From the NCBI RefSeq assembly GCF_000739015.1, contig NZ_JPUG01000069.1:1-64000 (forward strand): DNA of 64,000 bases, written 5' to 3'. A program made the translations under genes and the position numbers. Source of the DNA: Microvirga sp. BSC39. GTDB lineage: Bacteria > Pseudomonadota > Alphaproteobacteria > Rhizobiales > Beijerinckiaceae. This document shows positions 37,242 through 46,040 of the stretch, in pieces (positions within the stretch are counted from its first letter, which is position 1; each line of letters starts with the position of its first letter). The notes under the pieces were generated by a model, which saw only the letters and a list, made by a program, of their open reading frames with translations, did not search any database and had not been told where the DNA came from.

Positions 37242-37589
37242 TCTCTGTCAAAGAGCCAGCGCCTCTAGGCCTGAGGCCGGGAAGCCTCAAGCCTGAAGGT
37301 GATCGAGGGTGGCGCGAATGGCAGCCCGGCTCGATGTGTGTATTGGAATGGAAGAGCCGGAGTGCCTCTTCGCGCACGGCTTCTTTAGGCGGACAAGCGG
37401 TGCCGGCCCGGGGACCGCTCAAGGCGGGGTCCGCCTGCTCGACGGGGGCCTGAGACCGATTCCGACCACCGGCACACAGCCTGGGCCTCCCATCAGCCGG
37501 GTTTGCGAGACCCTGCTATGGGACCGTGCCTGCCTCCACACTGCGACGCCTCGCGAGCGCGCCCCTCGTCAGAGGCAGGTCTACACAAC
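37242..37589 (-). ncRNA. Candidate SOS-induced transcript of unknown kind
   Basis: This stretch follows, on the minus strand, a near-consensus promoter with a LexA box. It contains no convincing gene. The first part of the transcript can fold: CCTGCCTC and GAGGCAGG can close a hairpin of about 50 bases (37530-37580). A short frame of 24 codons (ATGGGAGGCCCAGG, 37493 downward) has no ribosome binding site. The 3' end is not clear; the REP-like cluster begins at 37241. It could be a regulatory RNA or carry a very small peptide. Confidence 0.4.
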
Positions 37590-37618
37590 GATATAGCCGA
37601 GCTTGCAGCTTTTGTCAA
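37590..37618 (-). promoter_or_regulatory. Near-consensus sigma-70-type promoter under SOS control
   Basis: On the minus strand: TTGACA (37613-37618), exactly 17 bases, TATATC (37590-37595). The -35 is perfect and the LexA box abuts it. It points away from dnaE into the gene-free region. Confidence 0.8.
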
Positions 37619-37633
37619 GAACAAAACAAGAAC
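37619..37633 (-). promoter_or_regulatory. LexA box downstream of dnaE
   Basis: GTTCTTGTTTTGTTC on the minus strand is a perfect GTTC-N7-GTTC LexA box. It lies 54 bases after the dnaE stop and touches the -35 of the promoter at 37590-37618. Confidence 0.85.
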
Positions 37634-37686
37634 ACACATGCGCCCGCCACCCCTCTCCCTGTGCGAGGGAGGGCTCCCGCACTGCC

Positions 37687-40600
37687 TCAATTCATATGAA
37701 CGTCCACCACCCCGGGCACCGCCCGGAGAGCGCCGGCGACCTGAGGCGAGGCCATGTATTTGCCGGGAAGCTTGACCTCGACCTCCCGGTCTCCATCGTC
37801 GAGAATCAGCACCAGGGACACCTCGCCCTCGCCTCTCGCCTTCAGGCGCTCCTGCACACTCGGGATCGGCCGCTCGTCCCGCAGGAAGATCCGCATGCCC
37901 TTCTGGTGTTTGGCGAGAGCTTCTTCGAGAGGCTCGGCGATGCCGATGCGCGCCCTCACCTCCTCGCCTTCCATTCCGGCCTGGAGCATCAGGACGACGG
38001 CGGCGCCAGGCTCCAGCACCTCGCGGAACCGCATCAGGCCCTCCGAGAAGATGATGGCTTCGAACTGCCCGGTCTGATCGGAGAGCATGAGAATGCCCAT
38101 CTTGTTGCCTGTCTTGGTCCGGCGCTCCTGCCGGTCGAGCACGGTGGCCGCGACACGCCCGACGGAATTGCCTGCCTTCACGGAACGGCAGAATTCCACC
38201 CAGGTCTGAACCCGCAGCTTCTTGAGCAGGTCGCCGTATTCGTCGAGCGGATGGCCCGACAGGAAGAAGCCGACCGCATCGTATTCCCGCTGCAGCCTCT
38301 CGGCCGCCGGCCAGGGATCGTAGTGCCCGATCCGCAGTTGGACATCGGCTGAAGCGACGCCTCCGAACATGTCCATCATGCCGCCATTGGCGGCTTCATG
38401 GGATTGCTGGGCGAGGCTCATCATGGCGTCGATGGATGCGCAGGCCTTGGCGCGGTCCGGCTCGATCTCGTCGAATGCGCCGGCGGCGATCAGGTTCTCC
38501 AGCGTGCGCTTGTTGAGCATGCGCGGATTGATGCGCCGGGCGAAGTCGGCGAGATCCTTGAAGGGCTTGTCCCCACGGACCTCGATCACGCTCTCGATGG
38601 CCTGCCGGCCCACGCCTTTGACGGCGGCCAGCGCATAGAGAATCTGCCCCTGGCCGTCCGCATCGTACTGCACGTCGAACACCACTCCCGACCGGTTGAT
38701 GGACGGCGGGATGACCTTGAAGCCGAGGCGCTGCGCCTCGCGGCGGAATTCCGACAGCTTGTCGGTGTTGTCGAGATCGAGCGTCATGGACGCGGCCAGG
38801 AACTCGACCGGATGATTGGCCTTCAGATAGGCGGTCTGGAACGCGACGAGCGCATAGGCCGCCGCGTGGCTCTTGTTGAAGCCGTAATCGGCGAACTTCG
38901 CGAGCAGGTCGAAGATCTCGTTGGCCTTCGCCTTGTCGAGGCCGCCCTCCTTGGCACCCGAGACGAAGCGCTCGCGCTGCGCGTCCATCTCGGCCTTGAT
39001 CTTCTTGCCCATGGCGCGGCGCAGAAGGTCCGCGTCGCCGAGCGAGTAGCCAGAGAGGACCTTGGCCACCTCCATCACCTGCTCCTGGTAGACGATGATG
39101 CCGAAGGTCTCGCGCAGGATCGGCTCCAGTTTGTCGTGGGGGTACCAGTCCTTCTTGTTGTGCTCGTCTTTGCCCAATTTACGGGCGCAATAGACCGGGA
39201 TGTTCGCCATCGGACCCGGACGATAGAGCGCCACGAGGGCGATGATATCCTCGAAGCGGTCGGTCTCCATTTCGACGAGGGCTTTGCGCATGCCCGCCGA
39301 TTCCACCTGGAACACGCCGACCGTCTCGCCGCGCTGGAGCATCTCGTAGGTTTTGCGGTCGTCGAGCGGCAGCGCCGAGAGATCGACTTCGATGCCTTTG
39401 CGGCGAATGAGGTCGGCCGCGGTGCGCAGGACGGTGAGCGTCTTGAGGCCCAGGAAGTCGAACTTCACGAGGCCCGCCTGCTCGACCCATTTCATGTTGA
39501 ACTGGGTCACGCGCATGCCGGTTTTCGGGTCTCGGTAGAGCGGCACCAGTTCCTGCAGCGGACGGTCGCCGATCACGACGCCGGCCGCGTGAGTCGAGGC
39601 GTGCCGGTGCAGGCCCTCGAGCTTCTGCGCGATGTCGAGCATCCGCTTGACGACGGGTTCCTCGTCGATGGCCGCCTGCAGTTTCGGCTCGCCTTCGATG
39701 GCCTGTGCGAGAGTCACCGGGTTGGCCGGGTTCTGCGGCACGAGCTTGGTGAGCTTGTCCACCTGGCCGTAGGGCATCTCCAGCACGCGGCCGACGTCGC
39801 GCAGCACGCCGCGGGCGAGCAATGTGCCGAAGGTGATGATCTGCGCCACCTGCTCTTCGCCGTATCGCTGCTGCACATACTGGATGACGCGCTCGCGTCC
39901 GTCGACGCAGAAGTCGATGTCGAAGTCGGGCATCGACACGCGTTCCGGATTCAGGAAGCGCTCGAAGAGAAGGCTGAACCGCAGGGGATCGAGGTCGGTG
40001 ATGGTGAGCGCATAGGCCACGAGCGAACCGGCACCGGAGCCACGGCCCGGGCCCACGGGAATATCGTGGTCCTTCGCCCATTTGATGAAGTCCGCCACGA
40101 TCAGGAAGTAGCCGGGGAACTGCATCTTGCGGATGATGCCGACCTCGAAGGCGAGGCGGTCGCGGTAGTCCTGCTCGGTCAGGCCCGGTGCCGGCCCATG
40201 CGCGGCGAGACGCTTGGCGAGGCCTTCCTCCGCCTGACGCTGCAACTCCTCGCCTTCGTCGAGAGTGGCGGCGTCAGGGCCGGTGCCGAAACTCGGGAGA
40301 ATGGGCTTGCGGGTCCTCACGCGCGTGGCGCAGCGCATGGCGATCTCGACGCTCGCCTGCAGCGCGTCCGGCAGGTCCGCGAACAGCTCCATCATCTGCT
40401 GGCGCGTCTTGAAGTGGTGCTCAGGCGAGAGGCGGCGGCGATCCGGGTTCGAGACGATCTGCCCTTCCGCAATGGCGAGCAGCGCATCGTGCGCTTCGTA
40501 GTCCTTCGACGAGGAGAAGAATGGCTCGTTGGCGGCAACGATCGGCAGGCCGTTGCGGTCTGCGAGCGTCAGCAACTCGCCCTCGATCAGGCGCTCGTCC

Positions 40601-41160
40601 TCCAGTCCATGTCGCTGGATCTCGACATAGAGCTGATGGCCGAAAGCTTCCTTCAGGGTATCGAGCCTTGCCTGCGCCAGGTCCTGACGCCCGCCGTTGC
40701 GCAGGGCGCTGTCGAGGGGGCCCGTAAAGCCGCCCGTCAGGGCGATGATGCCCTGGCTGTGAGTCGACAGCACGGGAGCGGCAACGCGGGGGCTTTCGCC
40801 CAGCGGCACGCCGAAATAGGCGTGGCTCACGAGGCGCATGAGGTTGCGATAACCCTCCTCGTTCTGCGCCAGCAGCACGATGTTGGCGGGCTGGGGCACC
40901 ACGCGGGCCACCGGGTCGGCCTCCTCGAAACAGACCGAGAGCTGGACGCCCGCGATAGGCTGGATGCCGGAGCTCGCCATCTTCTCGGAGAATTCGAGAC
41001 CGCCGAAGAGATTGTTGGTGTCGGTGAGCGCCAGCGCCGGCTGCTTGTCGGCGGCGGCGAGTTTCGCCAGTTGCGCGATCTTCAGGGCACCCTCGAGCAG
41101 CGAATAGGAGGAATGCACGTGCAGATGAACGAAGCCGATATCGTGAAGAATGCGCGCCAT
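37687..41160 (-). CDS. dnaE: DNA polymerase III alpha subunit (replicative)
   Basis: A 1157-residue replicative polymerase of the DnaE1 type. The N-terminal PHP domain starts FVHLHVHSSYSLLEGA. The catalytic aspartates are in PDFDIDFC (411-418), after PGRGSGAGSLVAY (371-383). Near the C-terminus there is an OB-fold domain and a tau-binding tail. Length and motifs distinguish it from the SOS-induced DnaE2, which travels with imuA and imuB, absent here. The start is at MARILHDIGF. Upstream lies the SOS-controlled small peptide gene; downstream another LexA box. Confidence 0.97.
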   Translation of the reverse strand: MARILHDIGFVHLHVHSSYSLLEGALKIAQLAKLAAADKQPALALTDTNNLFGGLEFSEKMASSGIQPIAGVQLSVCFEEADPVARVVPQPANIVLLAQNEEGYRNLMRLVSHAYFGVPLGESPRVAAPVLSTHSQGIIALTGGFTGPLDSALRNGGRQDLAQARLDTLKEAFGHQLYVEIQRHGLEDERLIEGELLTLADRNGLPIVAANEPFFSSSKDYEAHDALLAIAEGQIVSNPDRRRLSPEHHFKTRQQMMELFADLPDALQASVEIAMRCATRVRTRKPILPSFGTGPDAATLDEGEELQRQAEEGLAKRLAAHGPAPGLTEQDYRDRLAFEVGIIRKMQFPGYFLIVADFIKWAKDHDIPVGPGRGSGAGSLVAYALTITDLDPLRFSLLFERFLNPERVSMPDFDIDFCVDGRERVIQYVQQRYGEEQVAQIITFGTLLARGVLRDVGRVLEMPYGQVDKLTKLVPQNPANPVTLAQAIEGEPKLQAAIDEEPVVKRMLDIAQKLEGLHRHASTHAAGVVIGDRPLQELVPLYRDPKTGMRVTQFNMKWVEQAGLVKFDFLGLKTLTVLRTAADLIRRKGIEVDLSALPLDDRKTYEMLQRGETVGVFQVESAGMRKALVEMETDRFEDIIALVALYRPGPMANIPVYCARKLGKDEHNKKDWYPHDKLEPILRETFGIIVYQEQVMEVAKVLSGYSLGDADLLRRAMGKKIKAEMDAQRERFVSGAKEGGLDKAKANEIFDLLAKFADYGFNKSHAAAYALVAFQTAYLKANHPVEFLAASMTLDLDNTDKLSEFRREAQRLGFKVIPPSINRSGVVFDVQYDADGQGQILYALAAVKGVGRQAIESVIEVRGDKPFKDLADFARRINPRMLNKRTLENLIAAGAFDEIEPDRAKACASIDAMMSLAQQSHEAANGGMMDMFGGVASADVQLRIGHYDPWPAAERLQREYDAVGFFLSGHPLDEYGDLLKKLRVQTWVEFCRSVKAGNSVGRVAATVLDRQERRTKTGNKMGILMLSDQTGQFEAIIFSEGLMRFREVLEPGAAVVLMLQAGMEGEEVRARIGIAEPLEEALAKHQKGMRIFLRDERPIPSVQERLKARGEGEVSLVLILDDGDREVEVKLPGKYMASPQVAGALRAVPGVVDVHMN

Positions 41161-41278
41161 GAAACTCTACTCACTCAATGGCACGCATAGTGACACGATT
41201 CTTTCCTCGAAATCCTAACCCGGGACCTTGAGGACTATGTTCCTGTGAATCGCGGTGGGTTGTTGTGGATTTCCGGTA

Positions 41279-41380
41279 TCAAGCGATGGGAGAAAGAACC
41301 AGAGCCCAGATTGCCACGGCCAAGCCGAACATGGCGAGAGAAGCGATTTCGGCGGCGGTCTCGATGATGAAGCGAAGCAT
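41279..41380 (-). CDS. SOS-controlled 33-aa membrane peptide, SidA-like
   Basis: A 33-codon gene. The peptide begins MLRFIIETAAEIASLAMFGL and ends AVAIWALVLSPIA, so it is one hydrophobic helix with a short charged start, made for the inner membrane. GGAG stands 10 bases before the ATG. A perfect LexA box (41416-41430) lies 36 bases upstream. Caulobacter SidA is a 29-residue SOS-induced inner-membrane inhibitor of division acting on FtsW, and as far as I recall its gene also adjoins dnaE. Size, topology, control and position therefore agree; residue-level homology I cannot judge. Too short for routine gene callers. Confidence 0.72.
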   Translation of the reverse strand: MLRFIIETAAEIASLAMFGLAVAIWALVLSPIA

Positions 41381-41409
41381 GGTGTGATCTCCGTGTTCCC
41401 AATATGTTC

Positions 41410-41438
41410 ATATTTGTTCATTGGATGTTCTGTGTAAA
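41410..41438 (-). promoter_or_regulatory. Predicted promoter of the SidA-like gene
   Basis: On the minus strand: TTTACA (41433-41438), 17 bases, then AAATAT (41410-41415), which is a poor -10. The LexA box fills the spacer, as in the lexA promoter. The exact -10 is uncertain. Confidence 0.45.
41416..41430 (-). promoter_or_regulatory. LexA box of the SidA-like gene
   Basis: GAACATCCAATGAAC on the minus strand is a perfect GAAC-N7-GAAC LexA box. A further GAAC lies 6 bases downstream, giving a second, imperfectly spaced half-site pair. Confidence 0.85.
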
Positions 41439-41551
41439 GCCTGTGCAGAGGCTGCTGTCGTGACGGAGTCAACAAAGCGTAAAGACGCGATCCCCCAGAC
41501 GGGAGCGCCTCAAGGGCGTCTAGCGCCACTTCAGACTGAAAGAATGAAAGC

Positions 41552-42247
41552 TCAGGGCAGCTGAACGATCAGCCCATCGCGGATGGTCACGCGCCGGTCC
41601 ATGCGGGCGGCGAGATCCATGTTGTGGGTGGCGATGAGAGCCGCGAGCTTCGAGGCGCGGACGATGGCCACGAGGGTCTGGAAGACCCGGTCGGCCGTGT
41701 GCGGGTCGAGGTTGCCGGTGGGCTCGTCGGCCAGCAGCAGGCGCGGGGCATTGGCAACCGCGCGGGCGATGGCGACGCGCTGCTGCTCACCGCCGGAGAG
41801 CTCGCCCGGGCGGTGGTCGAGGCGCTTGCCCAACCCCAGGAAGGTCAGGAGCTGCTTCGCGCGATCCTGTGCTTCCGCCTTCGGCAGACCGCGGATGAGC
41901 TGCGGGATCACCACGTTCTCCAGGGCGGAGAATTCCGGCAGGAGATGGTGAAACTGGTAGACGAAGCCGAGTTCCTCGCGGCGGACGCGGGTGCGATCCT
42001 GGTCGTTCATGGCGGCCGTCTGCTTCGAGCCGACGAAGACCTCGCCGCCATCGGGCTTTTCAAGCAGCCCCGCCACATGAAGCAGGGTCGACTTGCCCGT
42101 GCCCGAGGGCGCCACGAGGGCGACGATCTCGCCCGGCCAGATCGCAAGGTCTGCCCCGCGCAGCACTTCGAGGAAGCTGTCACCCTGCGGGTAGCGACGC
42201 TCGACTTTCGACAGGTACAGGGCGGGCTGGGACTGGGCTGGCGACAT
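41552..42247 (-). CDS. lolD: Lipoprotein-releasing ABC transporter ATPase LolD
   Basis: A 231-residue ATPase that powers release of outer-membrane lipoproteins from the inner membrane. Walker A is APSGTGKST, the signature [14 protein letters not shown] and Walker B LLLADEPT. The ATG at 42247 follows the lolC stop overlap; an in-frame TTG 6 bases earlier is less likely. Works with the lolC product directly upstream. Confidence 0.95.
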   Translation of the reverse strand: MSPAQSQPALYLSKVERRYPQGDSFLEVLRGADLAIWPGEIVALVAPSGTGKSTLLHVAGLLEKPDGGEVFVGSKQTAAMNDQDRTRVRREELGFVYQFHHLLPEFSALENVVIPQLIRGLPKAEAQDRAKQLLTFLGLGKRLDHRPGELSGGEQQRVAIARAVANAPRLLLADEPTGNLDPHTADRVFQTLVAIVRASKLAALIATHNMDLAARMDRRVTIRDGLIVQLP

Positions 42248-42249
42248 AC

Positions 42250-43539
42250 TCAACCGTAACGCAACGCTTCGACAGGATCGAGTTTCGCGGCCCGCCAGGA
42301 GGGATAGAGGGTCGCGAGCAGCGACAGCACCATCGCCATGATGAGAATGGTCGCCACTTCGGTGGGGTTCACATCGGCAGGCAGTCGGCTCAGGAAATAG
42401 AGTTCAGCCGGAAAGAGATTCGTGCTCGTGAGCCGCGAGATCACATCGCGGATGGTCTCGACATTGAGCGCGAGCAGGAGACCGAGGCCGAAGCCCGCGA
42501 TGGTGCCGACGATGCCGATGGAAGCGCCCGTAATGAGAAAGACCCGCATGATGGCGCCGCGTGTCGCCCCCATGGTGCGCAGGATCGCGATGTCCTCCGA
42601 CTTGTCCTTCACGAGCATGATGAGGCCGGAGATGATGTTGAGCGCCGCCACCAGCACGATGAGCGTGAGGATGAGGAACATCACGTTGCGCTCGACCTCG
42701 AGCGCCCCGAAGAAGGTTCGGTTGCGCTGGCGCCAGTCGGTCATCAGGATCGGCCGCCCCGCCGCCTCGTCGATGGCCATACGCGCCTCGTCCACCCGGT
42801 CGGCATTGTCGAGATAGACCTCGATCAGCTGCACGTCGCCCTGACGGTTGAAATAGTTCTGTGCCTCCGTGAGCGGCATGAACACGAAGGTGGAGTCGAA
42901 CTCCGACATGCCGATCTCGAAGATCGCCTTGACCGGATAGCCTTTTACCCGCGGTGCCGTGCCGAACGGCGTGGAGGCGCCACGGGGCGTAATCAGCGTA
43001 AACGTATCGCCCGCCTGGAGCGACAGGGCATCGGCGAGACGCCGGCCGATCGCCACCCCCTCGCCTCCTTCGAAATCATCGAGCGTGCCCTGACGGATAT
43101 TGCCGGAGATATGCTGGATCTTCTGCAGGTCCTCAGGGCGAATGCCGCGCACGAGCACACCGCTGCCGTTGTACTGCGAGGAACCGAAGGCCTGCCCCTC
43201 CACGAGCGGAATGGCGCGCCTGACGCCCGGCACGGCGGCGATGCGCGCGGCGACCTCCGGATAGTCGGTCAAGGGGCTTTCCAGGGGGGCCACGAAGATA
43301 TGGCCGTTGATGCCGACGATCTTGTCGAGCAGCTCCTTGCGGAAACCGTTCATGACCGAGAGCACCACGATCAGCGTGGCGACGCCGAGCATGATGCCAA
43401 GGAACGAGAAGCCGGCGATGACCGAAACGAACCCTTCCCGCCGCCGCGTGCGCAGGTAACGCCCGGCGAGCATCCACTCGAAGAGCGAGAAGGGTTTCGT
43501 CCCCGTAGGTGTCGCTTTGGTGTCCGGTGCCTTGGCCAT
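42250..43539 (-). CDS. lolC: Lipoprotein-releasing ABC transporter permease LolC/E
   Basis: A 429-residue permease with four membrane helices: one near the N-terminus ([20 protein letters not shown]), a large periplasmic domain of about 220 residues, and three near the C-terminus ([20 protein letters not shown] between them is the typical coupling region). Only one permease gene is present, so it may form a homodimer (LolF-type) with LolD. Confidence 0.93.
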   Translation of the reverse strand: MAKAPDTKATPTGTKPFSLFEWMLAGRYLRTRRREGFVSVIAGFSFLGIMLGVATLIVVLSVMNGFRKELLDKIVGINGHIFVAPLESPLTDYPEVAARIAAVPGVRRAIPLVEGQAFGSSQYNGSGVLVRGIRPEDLQKIQHISGNIRQGTLDDFEGGEGVAIGRRLADALSLQAGDTFTLITPRGASTPFGTAPRVKGYPVKAIFEIGMSEFDSTFVFMPLTEAQNYFNRQGDVQLIEVYLDNADRVDEARMAIDEAAGRPILMTDWRQRNRTFFGALEVERNVMFLILTLIVLVAALNIISGLIMLVKDKSEDIAILRTMGATRGAIMRVFLITGASIGIVGTIAGFGLGLLLALNVETIRDVISRLTSTNLFPAELYFLSRLPADVNPTEVATILIMAMVLSLLATLYPSWRAAKLDPVEALRYG

Positions 43540-43545
43540 GGGAGC

Positions 43546-44874
43546 TTATCGGTGACCGATCAGGCGCGCGGCCACGTCCTCGAGGGACAGCGTCTCGCGC
43601 TCACCGGTGGCGCGGCGCTTCAGCTCCACCTTGCCCTCGGCAAGGCCCTTCGGACCGATCACCACCTGCCACGGCACGCCGATGAGGTCGGCGGTAGCAA
43701 ACTTGCCGCCAGGGCGCTCGTCGCGATCATCGTAGAGTACGTCGCGGCCGGCGGCGGAGAGCTCGCGGTAGAGCCGCTCGCAGGCAGCATCCGTGGCGGA
43801 GTCGCCTGCCTTCAGGTTGAGGATCGCAACGTCGAAGGGCGCCACGGCCTCGGGCCAGATGATGCCGTTCTCGTCGTGGCTGGCCTCGATGATGGCGGCG
43901 ATCAGGCGGCTCGGGCCAATGCCGTAGGAGCCCATATGGACGTCCCGCTCCTGCCCGTCCGGCCCCATGACTCTCGCGCCCATGGGCTCGGAATACTTGG
44001 TGCCGAAGTAGAAGATGTGGCCGACCTCGATGCCGCGCGCGGACATCTTCTTCTCGCCCGGAACGGCGTCAAACGCCGCAGCATCGTGCATCTCGGATGT
44101 CGCGGCATAGAGCGACGTCCACTTGTCGACGGTGCTCTGCAGGCCGGGAACGTCGTCGAAATCGGTGTCGACCGCCGGAATGTCGAAGTTCAGGTAATCC
44201 GCGTGGCAGAACACCTCGCTCTCGCCCGTCGAGGCCAGGATGATGAACTCGTGGCTCAGGTTTCCGCCGATGGGGCCGGTATCCGCCCGCATCGGGATGG
44301 CTTTCAGGCCCATCCGGGCGAAGGTGCGCAGGTAAGCCACGAACATCTTGTTGTAGGAATGGACGGCGCCGGCCTGATCGAGATCGAAGGAGTAGGCGTC
44401 CTTCATCAGGAACTCGCGGGAACGCATGACGCCGAAACGCGGGCGCACTTCGTCCCGGAACTTCCACTGGATGTGATAGAGGTTCAGGGGCAGGTCCTTG
44501 TAGGAGCGCACATACCCACGGAAGATCTCCGTGATCATCTCCTCGTTGGTGGGGCCGAACAGCATCTCACGCTCATGGCGGTCCTGGATGCGCAGCATCT
44601 CCTTGCCATAGGCGTCGTAGCGACCCGACTCGCGCCACAGATCGGCCGACTGGATCGTGGGCATGAGAAGTTCGACGGCGCCGGAGCGGTTCTGCTCCTC
44701 GCGGACGATGGCGTTGACCTTGTTCAGGACCCTCAAGCCCAGCGGCAGCCAGGCATAGATGCCCGCCGATTCCTGGCGAATCATGCCCGCGCGCAGCATC
44801 AGGCGGTGGGAGACGATCTCCGCCTCCTTGGGCGTCTCGCGGAGGATGGGGAGGAAGTAGCGGCTCAAACGCAT
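43546..44874 (-). CDS. proS: Proline-tRNA ligase, short type
   Basis: A 442-residue class II synthetase. It lacks the editing insertion of about 180 residues present in Escherichia coli ProRS, as usual in alphaproteobacteria. Motif 2 region: [20 protein letters not shown]; motif 3 region: [16 protein letters not shown]. The C-terminal anticodon-binding domain is complete. The start MRLSRYFLP is chosen by homology; the longer frame adds an unlikely leader. Confidence 0.96.
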   Translation of the reverse strand: MRLSRYFLPILRETPKEAEIVSHRLMLRAGMIRQESAGIYAWLPLGLRVLNKVNAIVREEQNRSGAVELLMPTIQSADLWRESGRYDAYGKEMLRIQDRHEREMLFGPTNEEMITEIFRGYVRSYKDLPLNLYHIQWKFRDEVRPRFGVMRSREFLMKDAYSFDLDQAGAVHSYNKMFVAYLRTFARMGLKAIPMRADTGPIGGNLSHEFIILASTGESEVFCHADYLNFDIPAVDTDFDDVPGLQSTVDKWTSLYAATSEMHDAAAFDAVPGEKKMSARGIEVGHIFYFGTKYSEPMGARVMGPDGQERDVHMGSYGIGPSRLIAAIIEASHDENGIIWPEAVAPFDVAILNLKAGDSATDAACERLYRELSAAGRDVLYDDRDERPGGKFATADLIGVPWQVVIGPKGLAEGKVELKRRATGERETLSLEDVAARLIGHR

Positions 44875-45055
44875 GGGACGCCTTTTAAGGTCTCGATCTG
44901 AACGGAAGCTGAGTAACGACTCGTTTCCCGCACACAACACAGGCCCCGGGCAAAAGACAAGCTGTCATCGGTTCGCAGGGCCTGCGGCGAGGCGGATTAG
45001 ACCAAAGATGAATACATGAAACGCCGAATTTTGCATCATCGACGGCTTGAGAAAG
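44875..45055. other. Intergenic region upstream of proS
   Basis: About 180 bases without a gene, rather AT-rich for this genome. It should contain the proS promoter on the minus strand. No strong match is seen. Confidence 0.5.
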
Positions 45056-45084
45056 GTGACACCCCAACGGAAGGTGACTATAAA
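45056..45084 (+). promoter_or_regulatory. Strong predicted promoter of a small RNA
   Basis: GTGACA (45056-45061), exactly 17 bases, TATAAA (45079-45084). Each hexamer differs from consensus at one base. It points to the plus strand, against the genes on both sides. Confidence 0.65.
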
Positions 45085-45090
45085 CAAAAT

Positions 45091-45246
45091 CCTAACGTCT
45101 TTAGACCTTCAAGGGTCAGAGGCTACGGTCCGAGTTTCGGGAGGAACAAGACCCCTAAGCGCCAGACAGGCGCCGGCCTAAGAATGCCAGGGATCAAAAA
45201 TTGCCAAAAGGCAGTTCAGGCAAGGCGAAAGCCTTGCTTTTCTTTT
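45091..45246 (+). ncRNA. Candidate small RNA between proS and the DUF1467 gene
   Basis: The predicted promoter and an intrinsic terminator frame a transcript of about 155 bases on the strand opposite to the flanking genes. It contains GGGAGG near 45142, GCGCC(AGACA)GGCGC near 45160-45175 and a final hairpin with T-rich tail. A possible reading frame through it runs into the terminator and has no ribosome binding site, so coding is unlikely. It matches none of the RNA families I can recall. Confidence 0.5.
45220..45246 (+). terminator. Rho-independent terminator of the candidate small RNA
   Basis: GCAAGGC, a GAAA tetraloop, GCCTTGC and TTTTCTTTT. A strong intrinsic terminator for the plus strand. 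Confidence 0.85.
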
Positions 45247-45265
45247 GGGCTGAGCCTCGAAGACT

Positions 45266-45601
45266 TCAAAGTCCTGCCAGCGGGAAGACCGCTGCGACGA
45301 TCACCAGCACCACCGAAGCGACGAGTGTCGTCCAGATCGCCTTCTCGCGCAGGGCGGGAAGCGCAGGCGCTCCGGGCTCGCTGCCTCGGACCACCTCACC
45401 GGTCTCCGCCTGGCTGCGGACGCCGAAGGGCAGAACGGCAAAGAGCAGAATCCACCAGATCACGAAGTAGAGGGCCAAGCTGCCGCTCACCCGCAGGTCG
45501 AAGCCGTTGACCGCGATGGCTACGCCAAGCGCTGAGACGACCACCACGACGCCCAGGGTGGACCAGACCGAGCCGGAAAGGGTTTTCACAAGGTTTGTCA
45601 A
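45266..45601 (-). CDS. DUF1467 membrane protein
   Basis: A 111-residue protein with two membrane helices (STLGVVVVVSALGVAI, then YFVIWWILLFAVLPFGVRSQ, the DUF1467 hallmark) and a third hydrophobic end (TLVASVVLVIVAAVFPLAGL). TTG at 45601 is taken as start because GAGGA lies 7 bases upstream and 10 bases after the mce stop; longer frames overlap mce. Function unknown; it regularly follows mce in Rhizobiales. Confidence 0.8.
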   Translation of the reverse strand: MTNLVKTLSGSVWSTLGVVVVVSALGVAIAVNGFDLRVSGSLALYFVIWWILLFAVLPFGVRSQAETGEVVRGSEPGAPALPALREKAIWTTLVASVVLVIVAAVFPLAGL

Positions 45602-45611
45602 CAGCTTGTCC

Positions 45612-46016
45612 TCAGGCTTGCTCAAGCTCGATGAGAGTACCATTGAAGTCTTTCGGGTGCAGGAAAAGCACGGGTTTTCCATGAGCTCCGATCTTCGGCT
45701 CGCCGGTTCCGAGCACCCTGGCCCCGGAATTCACAAGCTGGTCCCGTGCAACTTCGATATCGTCGACCTCGTAGCAGATGTGATGCATCCCGCCGTCCGG
45801 GTTCTTCTCCAGGAAGCGGGCAATGGGGGATTCCGCGCCTAAGGGCTCCAACAGCTCGATCTTGGTGTTGGGCAGCGTGATGAACACGACGGTCACACCG
45901 TGCTCCTCAAGCGGCTCAGGCGCCGACACCTGGGCACCAAGGGTCTTGCGGTAGACCTCGGAAGCCGCCGCGATATCGCGAACCGCGATGGCAACATGAT
46001 TGAGACGTCCGATCAT
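45612..46016 (-). CDS. mce: Methylmalonyl-CoA epimerase
   Basis: A 134-residue glyoxalase-fold enzyme that epimerises methylmalonyl-CoA for propionate use and the ethylmalonyl-CoA pathway. Metal ligands sit in LNHVAIAVRD, MHHICYEVDD and the final LIELEQA. Length is typical. Between rnj and the DUF1467 gene, 24 and 10 bases away. Confidence 0.93.
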   Translation of the reverse strand: MIGRLNHVAIAVRDIAAASEVYRKTLGAQVSAPEPLEEHGVTVVFITLPNTKIELLEPLGAESPIARFLEKNPDGGMHHICYEVDDIEVARDQLVNSGARVLGTGEPKIGAHGKPVLFLHPKDFNGTLIELEQA

Positions 46017-46040
46017 CTGGCTCTCCCAGGGCTCGATACC

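Noticed and set aside
37195-37422. A 75-codon minus-strand frame in the gap between dnaE and rpsB.
   Set aside because: It starts with TTG without ribosome binding site and its end is the translation of REP-like repeats.
36886-37686. A tRNA, SRP RNA, tmRNA or RNase P RNA in the gap between rpsB and dnaE.
   Set aside because: None of their conserved sequence cores or a CCA-ended cloverleaf is present.
37493-37690. A 65-codon minus-strand frame near the SOS promoter.
   Set aside because: It begins upstream of the promoter inside the dnaE end, crosses the operator and has no ribosome binding site.
37687-41160. dnaE as the SOS-induced error-prone DnaE2, given the LexA boxes on both sides.
   Set aside because: Length, the PHP domain start, the order between rpsB and lolD and the absence of imuA and imuB point to the replicative enzyme.
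38398-41190. A 930-codon frame on the plus strand opposite dnaE.
   Set aside because: It is the antisense shadow of a high-GC coding frame, with no protein family resemblance. The same holds for the long plus-strand frames opposite the nuo genes and bamA.
45016-45510. A 164-codon plus-strand frame over the candidate small RNA.
   Set aside because: It crosses the intrinsic terminator and the DUF1467 gene and lacks a ribosome binding site.
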